A DNA stretch of 49,174 nt, from assembly GCA_946532115.1 (NCBI GenBank), contig CAMNBC010000002.1, forward strand, positions 1 to 49,174, given 5' to 3'. Both the position numbers and the translations under genes were made by a program. Shown piece after piece: positions 1 through 11,075 of this stretch; the first letter of the stretch is position 1; every line of letters begins with the position of its first letter. The notes below the pieces were generated by a model that worked only from the letters and a program-made list of their open reading frames with translations, was not told the DNA's origin and ran no database searches. The DNA comes from an uncultured Treponema sp. (GTDB taxonomy: Bacteria > Spirochaetota > Spirochaetia > Treponematales > Treponemataceae).

Positions 1-2
1 AT

Positions 3-881
3 GTAAAGGCAGATGTTATAGAAGTTTATAAACTTATTGCCGCCGCAGAAAGCAATGCACATGGAAAGCCAGTCACAGACATTCACTTTCATGAAGTTGG
101 CACAATGGATGCAATTGCAGACATCACATCTGCTTGTTTGCTGTTCAACAAAATCGGCGCTAAAAATATTTTCTCATCTGCAATAAATGTGGGCTCAGGA
201 CAGGTTCACTGTGCCCACGGAATTCTTCCGGTCCCTGCCCCTGCAACAGCCTTTATCTTAAAAGACATTCCAATCTACAGTAATCATATAAAAGGCGAGC
301 TTTGCACTCCAACAGGAGCTGCCCTTCTCAAGCATTTTGTAAATCACTTTGGAACTATGCCACCAATTAAGATGAGCGCAATCGGCTACGGAATGGGTAA
401 AAAAGATTTTGAAGCCGCAAACTGTGTCCGCGCAATTCTTGGAGATTCAGATGAAAAGCCGGAAACAATTCTTGAATACACCTGCAATCTCGACGACATC
501 AGTGCAGAGAGAATCGGTTTTGCAATGGAGCAGTTATTTGCAGCAGGAGCGGTAGAAGCCTACACAATTCCTGTAACAATGAAAAAATCCCGACCGGGCC
601 ACTTGCTTTGTGTAATGTGCCGTGAACGCGACAAACAGAAAATTCTCGAAACAATTTTTAAACACACAACAACCCTTGGAGTACGCGAAAATATCAGTAA
701 CCGCTACTTTCTTGAGCGAAGTATAGAAACTGTAAAAACAGAGTTCGGCGATATCCGCATAAAACGCGCAGAAGGTTACGGTGTAAAAAGAGAAAAATAT
801 GAATACGAAGACCTGGCAGCAATTGCACGTAAGACTGGTTTGAGTATTGAAGAAATAGTACAAAAAATCACACAGGAGTAA
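3..881 (+). CDS. larC: LarC-like nickel pincer cofactor biosynthesis protein (5'-truncated by window edge)
   Basis: Frame is open from base 3 through the listed ORF. Sequence DIHFHEVGTMDAIADI...SAINVGSGQVHCAHGILPVPAPAT...TPTGAALLKHF is typical of the LarC/DUF111 family. LarC1- and LarC2-like parts are in one continuous frame here. Confidence 0.9.
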   Translation, partial: VKADVIEVYKLIAAAESNAHGKPVTDIHFHEVGTMDAIADITSACLLFNKIGAKNIFSSAINVGSGQVHCAHGILPVPAPATAFILKDIPIYSNHIKGELCTPTGAALLKHFVNHFGTMPPIKMSAIGYGMGKKDFEAANCVRAILGDSDEKPETILEYTCNLDDISAERIGFAMEQLFAAGAVEAYTIPVTMKKSRPGHLLCVMCRERDKQKILETIFKHTTTLGVRENISNRYFLERSIETVKTEFGDIRIKRAEGYGVKREKYEYEDLAAIARKTGLSIEEIVQKITQE

Positions 882-887
882 AAAAAG

Positions 888-2072
888 ATGGCAGACTTAT
901 CGCACAGAAAGGCTGAAGCAAAAATCCAGCTTAAAGGCTCGGATGGAAAACCACTCGCAAACACAAAGGTTCACATTAATCAGGTGAATCACGAATTTCT
1001 TTTTGGCTGCGGAGCCTTTGAAACTCTGCCCTACACTAACGACACACCAGATGCTCGCATGGAAGACCGCATGCAAAAATGGCTCGGCCTCTTTAACTAC
1101 GGAACTCTGCCATTTTACTGGGGCGGTTTTGAACCGGAAGAAGGCTCTCCACACACAGAACAGCTTATAGCAGCTGCAAACTTCCTTAAAAGCAAGGACG
1201 TAACCGTAAAAGGTCATCCATTGTGCTGGCACACAGGTTGTGTTCCATGGCTTATGAATTACGACAACAAAACAATTTTGCAGAAGCAGCTCGAACGCAT
1301 TCACCGCGATGTAGGCAATTTTAAAGGCATAATTGATATGTGGGATGTTATCAATGAAGTTGTAATCATGCCGATTTATGACAAATATGATAATGCCATT
1401 ACAAGAATCTGTAAGGAACTTGGCCGCGTAGGACTTGTAAAAAAAGTTTTTGATGCTGCACAAGAAACAAATCCGGATGGAATCTTCCTTATTAATGATT
1501 TTAATCTTTCTACAAACTATGAGATTTTGATTGACGGCTGTCTCAATGCCGGCACTCCAATCAAGACAATCGGCTTGCAGTCACACCAGCACCAGGGCGT
1601 ATGGTCTTACGAAAAGACAGAAGAGATTCTGAGCCGCTTTGAACACTTTGGACTTCCAATCCACTTTACAGAAAATACAATTGTTGCAGGACCACTCGTT
1701 GCTCCGGAAATCACAGACCTTCAGGACGCACATTATGATGACAATGCAGCAACTCCAGAACTCGAACAAAAGCAGGCAGACGATCTCGAAAAGATGTATC
1801 GTAATCTTTTTGAAAATCACCCTCTTGTTACAGCAATTACAAACTGGGACTTTGGTGACGGAGCCTGGCTCAACGCACCAAGCGGCGTAATCCGTAAAGA
1901 CGGTTCATTGAAGCCTTCTTACGAAAGACTCCACCACCTTATAAAAGAAGAATGGCACACAGAGTATGATGCTGCAACAGATGCAGAAGGTTATGTAACA
2001 GTAAAAGGCTTTAAGGGAAAGTATGAAATTACCGCTGCAGATAATGTAATCACTTACAAATTAACTAACTAA
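888..2072 (+). CDS. GH10 family endo-1,4-beta-xylanase, no obvious signal peptide
   Basis: GH10 hallmarks: GHPLCWHTG, WDVINEVV (acid/base Glu), HFTENT (nucleophile region). RBS-like ggag precedes ATG. N-terminus MADLSHRKAEAK lacks a hydrophobic leader. Confidence 0.9.
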   Translation: MADLSHRKAEAKIQLKGSDGKPLANTKVHINQVNHEFLFGCGAFETLPYTNDTPDARMEDRMQKWLGLFNYGTLPFYWGGFEPEEGSPHTEQLIAAANFLKSKDVTVKGHPLCWHTGCVPWLMNYDNKTILQKQLERIHRDVGNFKGIIDMWDVINEVVIMPIYDKYDNAITRICKELGRVGLVKKVFDAAQETNPDGIFLINDFNLSTNYEILIDGCLNAGTPIKTIGLQSHQHQGVWSYEKTEEILSRFEHFGLPIHFTENTIVAGPLVAPEITDLQDAHYDDNAATPELEQKQADDLEKMYRNLFENHPLVTAITNWDFGDGAWLNAPSGVIRKDGSLKPSYERLHHLIKEEWHTEYDAATDAEGYVTVKGFKGKYEITAADNVITYKLTN

Positions 2073-2093
2073 CGATAGTAAGTAATAACAAGA

Positions 2094-2699
2094 CTACAAG
2101 GCTTTTCGAAAAATAAAAGTCTTGAAGTCTTCATCATCACTGCTAAACTGCTCGTAAATTCCCTCTTCCATAAGTTCGTATCCGTGATTAACGTACCATT
2201 CCCAGTTACATTCAATATCTGTCCAAAGATACAAATTTTTATACCCACTGTTTTTAAGTCGCGCACAAAGTTCATTTAACAAGCGGGAACCAGCACCAGG
2301 CTTTCTACTTACATACAGAGTAAGTTGAATGTCATCTTTATTCATTAAAGACTGAGTTTTTTCATCCATATATTCGATATAAGTCCTGCTCATTTCTGAT
2401 GCAACACAAAAATCTTTTGAAAACTTTTTAGATTCCCTTTCATACCATTCCAAAGCTTTGCATACTCCGCCTTTTTTTGTAAAAAAGGCACAGGAACAAA
2501 AATCCCCGTCCGATTCATTCTCTGCAAAATCAACAAGTTCATAACGCAAATCATTTTCAAAAATGTTATTTCTTACTATATATTCAACATTAAAACGCCT
2601 AAATTCATCATCCGCTGCAGGCGGACTCCACAAAGGAACAACAACATCCAAAATCTGTGGTATATTTTTCATTTCAAAAGGCAAAATTTTTGAGTTCAT
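2094..2699 (-). CDS. GNAT-family N-acetyltransferase
   Basis: LTLYVSRKPGAGSRLLNELCARLKNSGYKNLYLWTDIECNWEWYVNHGYELMEEG resembles the GNAT acetyl-CoA-binding region and C-terminal strand. Confidence 0.75.
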   Translation of the reverse strand: MNSKILPFEMKNIPQILDVVVPLWSPPAADDEFRRFNVEYIVRNNIFENDLRYELVDFAENESDGDFCSCAFFTKKGGVCKALEWYERESKKFSKDFCVASEMSRTYIEYMDEKTQSLMNKDDIQLTLYVSRKPGAGSRLLNELCARLKNSGYKNLYLWTDIECNWEWYVNHGYELMEEGIYEQFSSDDEDFKTFIFRKAL

Positions 2700-2860
2700 T
2701 TTCTTTCCCTGTAGAGTATCCTACACCTCCGGCATTTTATGGTCAATTATCTAAATTAATTGTACAAAATAATATTTATAACAATATTTTTCTTGACGAT
2801 TAACACTATGTTAATTAAATTTTAAGCAGTAAGAGAGTACTAACACCATAGGAAATAAAT

Positions 2861-3739
2861 ATGAATATTATTGAGAATAAGAACTTTGATGAAGAACGTG
2901 CACTATATGCTGTCAAAGACACAACAGTAAAAAGCTGTCGCTTTGACGGACCAGCAGACGGAGAGTCTGCAATGAAGGAAGCACACGATATCAAAGTAGA
3001 AGACTGTTATTTTAACCTTCGTTACCCTTTCTGGCATGTTGAAAATGCAGAAATCTCTGATTGTCATATGACAGAAAATTGCAGAGCTGCTCTCTGGTAT
3101 GATAAAAACATAACAATTGATAATTCACGTCTTGGCGGAATTAAAGCTTTGCGCGAGTGCCAGAATATTACACTGAAAAACTCAACTGTAAACTCTCCGG
3201 AATTTATCTGGAAATGTAAAGGTCTTACAATTGATAACGTAAATATAGAAGGTTCTGAATATCCTTTCTTTGAAGTTAGGGATGCAAAAATCACAAAGCT
3301 CAAAATGAAAGGAAAATATTCTTTCCAATACAATGAAAATATTGAAATTACAGATTCTGAGCTGGACACAAAAGATGCGTTCTGGCATACAAAAAATGTT
3401 ACAGTCCGCGACAGTATAATTAAGAGCGAATACCTTGGATGGTATTCAGAAAATCTGAAATTGATAAACTGTAAAATTAGTGGTACCCAACCCTTCTGCT
3501 ATTGCAAAAACCTTGTCCTTGAAAACTGTACAATGGAAGGCTGTGATCTTTCATTTGAAAGAAGTACTGTAACTGCGACAATCAAAGGCAAAATTGACAG
3601 CGTAAAAAATCCGCTTGGTGGTAAGATTGCTGCAGATGAAATTGGCGAAGTGATTCTGGAACGGGAACTGCTGGAAACTCTAAAAGGCTTTAGTGAAACT
3701 AAAATTGAAGCGGGGGTTTTAGGGGGCGGAGCCCACTAG
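2861..3739 (+). CDS. DUF3737-type right-handed parallel beta-helix protein
   Basis: Repeating short-strand pattern (VEDCYFNLRYPFWHVENAEISDCHMTENCRAALWYDKNITIDNSRLGG...) as in DUF3737 proteins. Confidence 0.8.
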   Translation: MNIIENKNFDEERALYAVKDTTVKSCRFDGPADGESAMKEAHDIKVEDCYFNLRYPFWHVENAEISDCHMTENCRAALWYDKNITIDNSRLGGIKALRECQNITLKNSTVNSPEFIWKCKGLTIDNVNIEGSEYPFFEVRDAKITKLKMKGKYSFQYNENIEITDSELDTKDAFWHTKNVTVRDSIIKSEYLGWYSENLKLINCKISGTQPFCYCKNLVLENCTMEGCDLSFERSTVTATIKGKIDSVKNPLGGKIAADEIGEVILERELLETLKGFSETKIEAGVLGGGAH

Positions 3740-3858
3740 GAGAAGGGGGTATGGCGAAAAACGAAGTTTTGAGCCTAGGGGGAAGGCTTTCCCCCACATG
3801 TCATCTAAACATTACCCCTATTTCAACATTTTTTAATCTATGATAATATAAGCGAATT

Positions 3859-4941
3859 ATGGATTTGATTAAGAAGCTTGATGAATGCGAAAAACGCTTT
3901 AAGGAAGTAAGCGACCTTGTTATGGATCCAAACCTCGTAAAGGATCCGAAGAAGTACAAGGACACAATGCGCGAGCACGGATATTTGACTGAATTGTGCG
4001 CGCTTTATGATGAGTACAAGAAAGTTCTCCAGGGCATTCAGGACGCCAAAGAAATGATTACTAACGAAGACGACGCTGATATGCGCGAGATGGCCCGCGA
4101 AGAACTTAAGGAACTGGAAGAAAAACAGCCTAAACTTGAGGAAGATATAAAACTTAAACTTGTTCCGCCTGATCCTCTTGATGAAAAGAACATCATTCTT
4201 GAAATCCGTTCGGCTGCCGGCGGTGATGAAGCTTCGCTTTTTGTGCGCGACCTTTGGGAAATGTACACTCACCTTGCAGAACGCAAGGGCTGGAAAACTG
4301 AAACAATGGAAGCTCAGGAAACTGAGGTCGGCGGTTTCAACAAAATCGTAACTTCTATCAGTGGTAAGTTTGTTTACGGAACTTTGCGCTGGGAATCTGG
4401 TGTTCACCGCGTTCAGCGAGTTCCTGCAACAGAAAGCCAGGGACGTCTGCAGACTTCTACTGCAACTGTTGCCGTTCTTCCTGAAGCTGAAGAAACTGAA
4501 ATTGAAATTAAGCCAGGCGATGTTCGCGTTGACGTTATGCGTGCCGGTGGACCTGGCGGACAGTGTGTAAACACAACTGACTCTGCCGTTCGTCTTACCC
4601 ATATTCCAACCGGTCTTGTTGTTATTCAGCAGGATGAGAAGTCTCAGATTAAGAATAAGGAAAAAGCCTTCCGCGTACTCCGTGCCCGCCTCTTTGACCT
4701 TGAAGAAAGCAAGAAGCAGGAAGAGCGTGCTGCGGCTCGTTCAAGCATGGTAGGCTCTGGTGCCCGCTCTGAAAAAATCCGTACTTACAACTTCCCTCAG
4801 GACCGCGTAACAGACCACCGCATCAACTATTCGGCTCACAACCTCCCTTCTTTTATGATGGGCGAAATGGACGATATGTTAGACGCTCTTAACGTTTACG
4901 CTAAGGAAGAGCAGCTTAAGTCGGATATTACTGAACTTTAA
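3859..4941 (+). CDS. prfA: Peptide chain release factor 1
   Basis: GGPGGQCVNTTDSAVRLTHIPTG (GGQ motif in RF1 context), 360 aa, RSEKIRTYNFPQDRVTDHRI. Confidence 0.96.
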   Translation: MDLIKKLDECEKRFKEVSDLVMDPNLVKDPKKYKDTMREHGYLTELCALYDEYKKVLQGIQDAKEMITNEDDADMREMAREELKELEEKQPKLEEDIKLKLVPPDPLDEKNIILEIRSAAGGDEASLFVRDLWEMYTHLAERKGWKTETMEAQETEVGGFNKIVTSISGKFVYGTLRWESGVHRVQRVPATESQGRLQTSTATVAVLPEAEETEIEIKPGDVRVDVMRAGGPGGQCVNTTDSAVRLTHIPTGLVVIQQDEKSQIKNKEKAFRVLRARLFDLEESKKQEERAAARSSMVGSGARSEKIRTYNFPQDRVTDHRINYSAHNLPSFMMGEMDDMLDALNVYAKEEQLKSDITEL

Positions 4942-5036
4942 TTAGGGGGGGGAAGTCTCCCCCTGCGCGCCCACTTCGTTGGTCGCTACCCTCTCTACGG
5001 GGGCTTGGCCCCCGTAACGCCCCCGGGGCCTTAAGT

Positions 5037-5064
5037 GTCATTCCCGGGCTTGACCCGGGAATCT
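5037..5064. repeat. Palindromic repeat family B
   Basis: GTCATTCCCGGGCTTGACCCGGGAATCT. Confidence 0.8.
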
Positions 5065-5069
5065 ATCAC

Positions 5070-6014
5070 ATGACCTTACAAGAAATAAAATCCAAAATCA
5101 TAAAAGACCTCACACAAACTTCACCAAGTCCAAAGCTTGATGCCGAAGTTTTATTATCCTACTGTCTGGGCTTTTCCAAAACAGAGCTCCTGCTAAAACG
5201 CGACTACGAAATCCCGCCTGATAAAGAAATCTGGCTCAACGACGCAATTACCCGCCGCACTGCCGGTCTCCCAATCGCATATATCACAGGCCACAAAGAG
5301 TTTTACGGCTACGACTTTATCGTCTCACCAGATGTTCTAATTCCAAAGCCCGACACAGAAATTTTAGTTGAACGCGCAGTAGACGTCATCTTAGCAAAAA
5401 TTGACGCACGCCCAGACTCGCTTCTCACCATCTGCGACATGTGCACCGGCAGCGGCTGCATAGCACTCGCCGTGGCTAAGACCCTGCTCGAAGACGAAAG
5501 GGTTCCCCCGGAACAGCTGCCCAAGTTCACACTCGCCGACATCTCCGAACCCGCCTTAGACATTGCCCGCCGCAACGCACAAGCTCTGCTCGCGCCCCAC
5601 GGCACACTGGCCGCATCCCGCTTCACCTTTGTGCGAACCAACCTCTTTGACGCAATCTCCGAGGCTATCAAATTCGACGTGATTCTTTCTAACCCGCCGT
5701 ATATTCCGCATACACTGGTCGATGAACTTTTACTCGACGGCCGCAGTGAACCGCGTCTGGCACTGGATGGAGATATAACACTTACCGGCGACCGCGCCCT
5801 CACACAAAGTGGCAGCCCCGCAGACGATGGGCTGGAAATTATCCGAAACCTGATTCCACAGGCAGATGCACATCTTGCTCCATACGGCACAATCCTCATG
5901 GAAACCGGAGAATACAATGCAGAAAAAACAGCGGAGCTGGCTCGCAAGGCCGGGTTCCTGTCTAACATTCACCGCGACCTCGAAGGCCAGCTCCGCGTTG
6001 TTGAGATGTCGTAA
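5070..6014 (+). CDS. prmC: Release factor glutamine N5-methyltransferase (HemK/PrmC)
   Basis: MTase motif I CDMCTGSGCIALAVA, catalytic NPPYIP, adjacent to prfA. Confidence 0.94.
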   Translation: MTLQEIKSKIIKDLTQTSPSPKLDAEVLLSYCLGFSKTELLLKRDYEIPPDKEIWLNDAITRRTAGLPIAYITGHKEFYGYDFIVSPDVLIPKPDTEILVERAVDVILAKIDARPDSLLTICDMCTGSGCIALAVAKTLLEDERVPPEQLPKFTLADISEPALDIARRNAQALLAPHGTLAASRFTFVRTNLFDAISEAIKFDVILSNPPYIPHTLVDELLLDGRSEPRLALDGDITLTGDRALTQSGSPADDGLEIIRNLIPQADAHLAPYGTILMETGEYNAEKTAELARKAGFLSNIHRDLEGQLRVVEMS

Positions 6015-6042
6015 TTTAATGCGGGACACCCCGCATTAAACT

Positions 6043-7578
6043 CTATTTAATACACCAGCTAATTAGTTCCACACCTTCCGGCAAAACAATGTACAAATCA
6101 TGAACACCGCTCACACCATTTACAGTGCCCTTTACACTGCCAGTCTTATCAGCCTTAGCCTCACAAATCTCAGTGCCATTGCCTCCAAAACCATCAATCA
6201 AAAGTTTAATTGATTTTCCTTCAGCACAAACCCCTTCTGCTTCAAAAGCCTTTTCGCTGCCTGTAAACTGAACACCCTTAATGCAGACATAAGCTCCATC
6301 TTTTACAGAAACTAAGGTCTGCTTTGTTGTTACAGCTACATTACGGGAAGAGGCAAAGGTTGCAGCCGGCACAACTCCTCCAAGTGCAAACGGATTCAAC
6401 TGCTCAACGCCCTTCTTTGTTACCTTCTGAATCGGAAGACTTCCATCTTTATTTACTGCAAAGTCATTAATGAATACATTGCGGTATCCACCCTTTTCAC
6501 AGCCAACCATTTTTTCCAAAGTTTGTGTGTGGTAAGCAATGTACCACTTTCCACGGAAGCTGAAAATCCAGTGATGGTTATTTCCCCATGAACCAAAATA
6601 GGTTCCCGGATTTTCAAGAGTGTATCCCTTATATTCAAAAGGTCCCAATGGATTTTTAGAGGTCATATATCCTATTACAGCAACAGGCATTTTATTCGGG
6701 TCTTTAGACTCTTTTCTGTCCTGCCAGTTTGTACAATAAGTGTAATACCAGGTATCGCCAATCTTATTAATTCCGGAATCTTCAAAAAGGAATGGAGCGT
6801 CAATTACCTGAGGCTCGCCTTCTATGTGAACCATATCATCAGCAAGAGCTACACAACGGGCATTCATAGGATGCTCATAAGTTTCCGGATTGTGTCCGCC
6901 ACCAAAATAAAGGTAGCCTTTTCCATCAGAATCAACAATTACAGCCGGGTCAAAGAGCCAGTTGATTTTTGCACAGGTTGGTGTGCTGCGGGAAATCAAA
7001 GGAGCTTTAATTGGATCAATAAATGGCCCTACAGGAGAATCACCTTCAAGTACACCAATTCCGTTTCCGCTGTCTGCAAAATAAATAAAGAACTTGTCTT
7101 TTCCATTAATGTTCTTCCAGCAAACTGCAGGTGCCCAGGAATTGCTTGCCCAGCGGGCAGCACCAGTTGTGTTATTTCTTCCGGCAACAGGAATCTCACC
7201 ACAATCTGTCCAGTTTACCATATCTTTAGTGCAGAAGACATTAAGAGTATTAATCTTATTGTATCCGTTATCAATTTTACCTTTTGAAAATTCAAGCTGC
7301 TGCATATCATTTGTAGTGTAGACATACAGAGTATCCTTATATTCAAGAACAGCAGGGTCAGCACCATATTTATGAGCCATAATCGGGTTGTTTTCCCCAG
7401 GCATCTTAAATGCTTTTTCTGCCATCAGCTTCTGCATATCTGTTACAGGTGTTGCTGACACTTCTACTTTTTTTACTTCTTCCTTTTCCGAAGCCATCTT
7501 CTTTTTTCCTCCAAAACTACTTAATAAAACCATAGCTGCCAGAATCAGCACAGCTACAAAAAGTCTTGCATATTTCAT
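6043..7578 (-). CDS. GH43-family glycoside hydrolase, exported or membrane-anchored
   Basis: ADPAVLEYKDTLYVYTTND, WAPAVCW, DPAVIVDSDGKGYLYFGGG: five-bladed propeller GH43 features. Hydrophobic N-terminus MKYARLFVAVLILAAMVLLSS. Confidence 0.88.
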   Translation of the reverse strand: MKYARLFVAVLILAAMVLLSSFGGKKKMASEKEEVKKVEVSATPVTDMQKLMAEKAFKMPGENNPIMAHKYGADPAVLEYKDTLYVYTTNDMQQLEFSKGKIDNGYNKINTLNVFCTKDMVNWTDCGEIPVAGRNNTTGAARWASNSWAPAVCWKNINGKDKFFIYFADSGNGIGVLEGDSPVGPFIDPIKAPLISRSTPTCAKINWLFDPAVIVDSDGKGYLYFGGGHNPETYEHPMNARCVALADDMVHIEGEPQVIDAPFLFEDSGINKIGDTWYYTYCTNWQDRKESKDPNKMPVAVIGYMTSKNPLGPFEYKGYTLENPGTYFGSWGNNHHWIFSFRGKWYIAYHTQTLEKMVGCEKGGYRNVFINDFAVNKDGSLPIQKVTKKGVEQLNPFALGGVVPAATFASSRNVAVTTKQTLVSVKDGAYVCIKGVQFTGSEKAFEAEGVCAEGKSIKLLIDGFGGNGTEICEAKADKTGSVKGTVNGVSGVHDLYIVLPEGVELISWCIK

Positions 7579-7608
7579 AGTTTCATTATAAAGTTTATTC
7601 CAATAAAT

Positions 7609-7624
7609 GTAAAACGTTTAACCA
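7609..7624. promoter_or_regulatory. Putative LacI-type operator GTAAAACGTTTAACCA in the GH43/esterase divergent promoter
   Basis: Palindromic core AAACGTTT within the 63-bp divergent intergenic region. Confidence 0.5.
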
Positions 7625-7632
7625 AAAGATAA

Positions 7633-8585
<953 letters not shown>

Positions 8586-8586
<1 letters not shown>

Positions 8587-10037
8587 TGAAAAAACAAATC
8601 TTTAATCCCTACATGCCATCCTGGGAACATGTTCCAGATGGAGAACCTCACGTATTCGGTGACCGCGTTTATGTTTACGGCTCCCACGATTTTTTTAACG
8701 GCTGGGTATTTTGCCAGGGAGACTACGTTTGTTACTCTGCCCCGGTAACTGATTTAACGGACTGGCGTTATGAGGGAGTAATTTATCCAAAAACTTCCGA
8801 AGAAATGAATGCAGATGGTCACATGTGCCTTTATGCACCGGACGTAACACAGGGACCGGACGGCCGTTATTACCTTTACTATGTTTATGATAAAGTTGGC
8901 TTTGTTTCAGTTGCTGTCTGCGATACACCGGCCGGAAAATATAAGTTCTACGGCCACGTTCATTATAAAGACGGAACAAGACTCGGAGACCGCAAAGGTG
9001 ATATGCCACAGTTTGACCCGGGAGTTCTTACAGAAGGAAACCGCACATACCTTTATACCGGATTCTGCGGAAATCATATGAAAGACAGAATCGGAGCCAT
9101 GGCTACAGTGCTTGGTCCTGATATGCTGACAATCGAAGAAGAGCCTGTAATCATTGCTCCGGGTGACTGCTACACAGATGTTACAGCTCCAGTTCCAACT
9201 GACTGCCCTTACCCACAGGATTCAATTGAAAACTGGAAGGGCTATAAAGACCATGCTTTTTTTGAAGCTCCTTCAATCAGAAAGATTGGAGACACTTATT
9301 ATTTTGTTTTCTCTTCTCAGGTTATGCACGAGCTCTGCTATGCCACAAGTAAAAATCCGACCTCGGGCTTTACCTATCGCGGCGTAATCGTCAGCAATGT
9401 TGATATGCATATTGATTCCTACAAACCAGCTGATATGCCAGCCTGCTTTGGAGCAAACAACCACGGCGGCTTTGAGCTGATTAACGGCCAGTATTATATT
9501 TTCTACCACCGCCACACAAACGGCAACTGGTTCAACCGCCAGGGCTGTGCTGAAAAAATGACAGTTCTTGCAGACGGCTCAATTCCTCAGGTGCAAATTA
9601 CTTCCTGCGGTCTCAACGGCGGCCCACTCGAAGGAAAAGGCTTTTACCCTGCCTACATCGCCTGCAATATCTTTAATCCGGATGAAAAGAACTTTATTGT
9701 TGATATCCGCCACCCTCGCATTACGCAGGACGGAAAAGACGGCGACCAGGAAGAAGGTTATGTTACAAACATGCAGAACGGATACACCCTTGGCTTTAAG
9801 TATTTTGATTTTAAGGATGTAAAAAAGATTTCGGTCACAACCCGCGGTTATGTTTACGGAAAGTACGAAGTGCGCACAAAGTGGGACGGTCCGGTTCTTG
9901 CAGAAATCACACCAATCGGAAGCAACATCTGGGAAACCTTCTCAGCCGACATCAAGCTTCCAGATGGAGTTGGTGAACTCTACTTTAAGTTCGTAGGCGG
10001 CGGTACTCACCAGTTCAAAGGATTCATACTAGAATAG
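8586..10037 (+). CDS. GH43-family glycoside hydrolase with C-terminal CBM6-like beta-sandwich, no signal peptide
   Basis: FGDRVYVYGSHD, APDVTQGPDGRYYLYYVYD, FEAPSIRKIGDTYYFVFSS. Start overlaps upstream stop (TAATG). Confidence 0.88.
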
Positions 10038-10043
10038 AATGGC

Positions 10044-10070
10044 TGTCACCCCGAACTTGTTTCGGGGTCT
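10044..10070. repeat. Palindromic repeat family B
   Basis: GTCACCCCGAACTTGTTTCGGGGTCT. Confidence 0.8.
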
Positions 10071-10079
10071 CATCTTATT

Positions 10080-10913
10080 TTATCTCTCCGTCAACTTTTT
10101 TCTCTTCTTCTGGTATTGCTTCGGCGTACACTTCATGTATTCACGGAATTTTCTCGAAAAGTACTGAATGTTATTGAAGCCGTTCGCCGTTGCAATCTCA
10201 GTAATATTATTACTTGTGTAAATCAAATCCAGACAGGCCTTTTCTATTCTGTATTTATTAATATATTCAGAAACATTCATACCCGTACTTTCCTTAAACA
10301 AGCGGATGAAGTGACTCTTACTGTAATTCGTAAGTGTAAGAAGCGATTTTAAGCTAAGATTTTCACTATAATTTTCCCGTATATAATGCAGCGCATTGTC
10401 AATTGCAGAGAGACTTCTCTTTTCTATAGCCGAAAGCTGAGAATATCGTTCATACTGTCCGGTTTCTATGGAATAGGAAATAACATCCATCAATAAAGAA
10501 CGAATAATTAAATCCCAGCCCTCTGCATTTTTGCCTAAAGCTTCAACATTATGAAAGCGCTGTGCTAGTTCAGGAGGCATTCGCAAAAAACGGCATAATC
10601 TTATACTTTCAAAAAAAGTTCTTCCGGCATCATCCGTACCACCCAGGGCTGCAGAATTAAACAGTATTCTGTAACAGCGGAATGGCCCACCCACAGTATC
10701 CTGCCTGAAAAAGTGGTCTTCAAATGAATTTATAAAAATACAATCTCCGCCCTGAATCATAGAAACTGAATTTCCGAAGTACAAAACTCCGTTACCGCTT
10801 TCAATATATATGATTTCGTATTCGACTTGCCTCTGGGGCTCTTCTGCATAGTAATCCTGCGAAAAAAAGCGTACGGCAACCGGTTGCCGTTCTTTTCCAG
10901 TTTCATTTCCCAT
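10080..10913 (-). CDS. AraC-family transcriptional regulator
   Basis: C-terminal double HTH: IDNALHYIRENYSENLSLKSLLTLTNYSKSHFIRLFKESTGMNVSEYINKYRIEKACLDL...GFNNIQYFSRKFREYMKCTPKQYQ. Confidence 0.93.
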   Translation of the reverse strand: MGNETGKERQPVAVRFFSQDYYAEEPQRQVEYEIIYIESGNGVLYFGNSVSMIQGGDCIFINSFEDHFFRQDTVGGPFRCYRILFNSAALGGTDDAGRTFFESIRLCRFLRMPPELAQRFHNVEALGKNAEGWDLIIRSLLMDVISYSIETGQYERYSQLSAIEKRSLSAIDNALHYIRENYSENLSLKSLLTLTNYSKSHFIRLFKESTGMNVSEYINKYRIEKACLDLIYTSNNITEIATANGFNNIQYFSRKFREYMKCTPKQYQKKRKKLTER

Positions 10914-11024
10914 AGGGGTATTCTACTATGAAAAATAACGAAATTCAACGCAAAATGAGACTTTTTTATAAATATTATAATACTTTAAGTGTTTTTTTAG
11001 CAAAATAACGGTTTTATCATAATA

Positions 11025-11040
11025 TAAAAACGTTTTACCA
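11025..11040. promoter_or_regulatory. Putative LacI-type operator TAAAAACGTTTTACCA upstream of the solute-binding protein gene
   Basis: Palindromic core AAACGTTT. Closely matches the site at 7609-7624. Confidence 0.5.
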
Positions 11041-11075
11041 TGTTTTTACTAAAAGTTTATAAATGGAGGACTTTT

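Noticed and set aside
3838-4602. 254-aa minus-strand ORF
   Set aside because: Antisense to prfA, which is unambiguous.
5309-5968. 219-aa minus-strand ORF
   Set aside because: Antisense to prmC; low-complexity Ser/Arg composition typical of a shadow frame.
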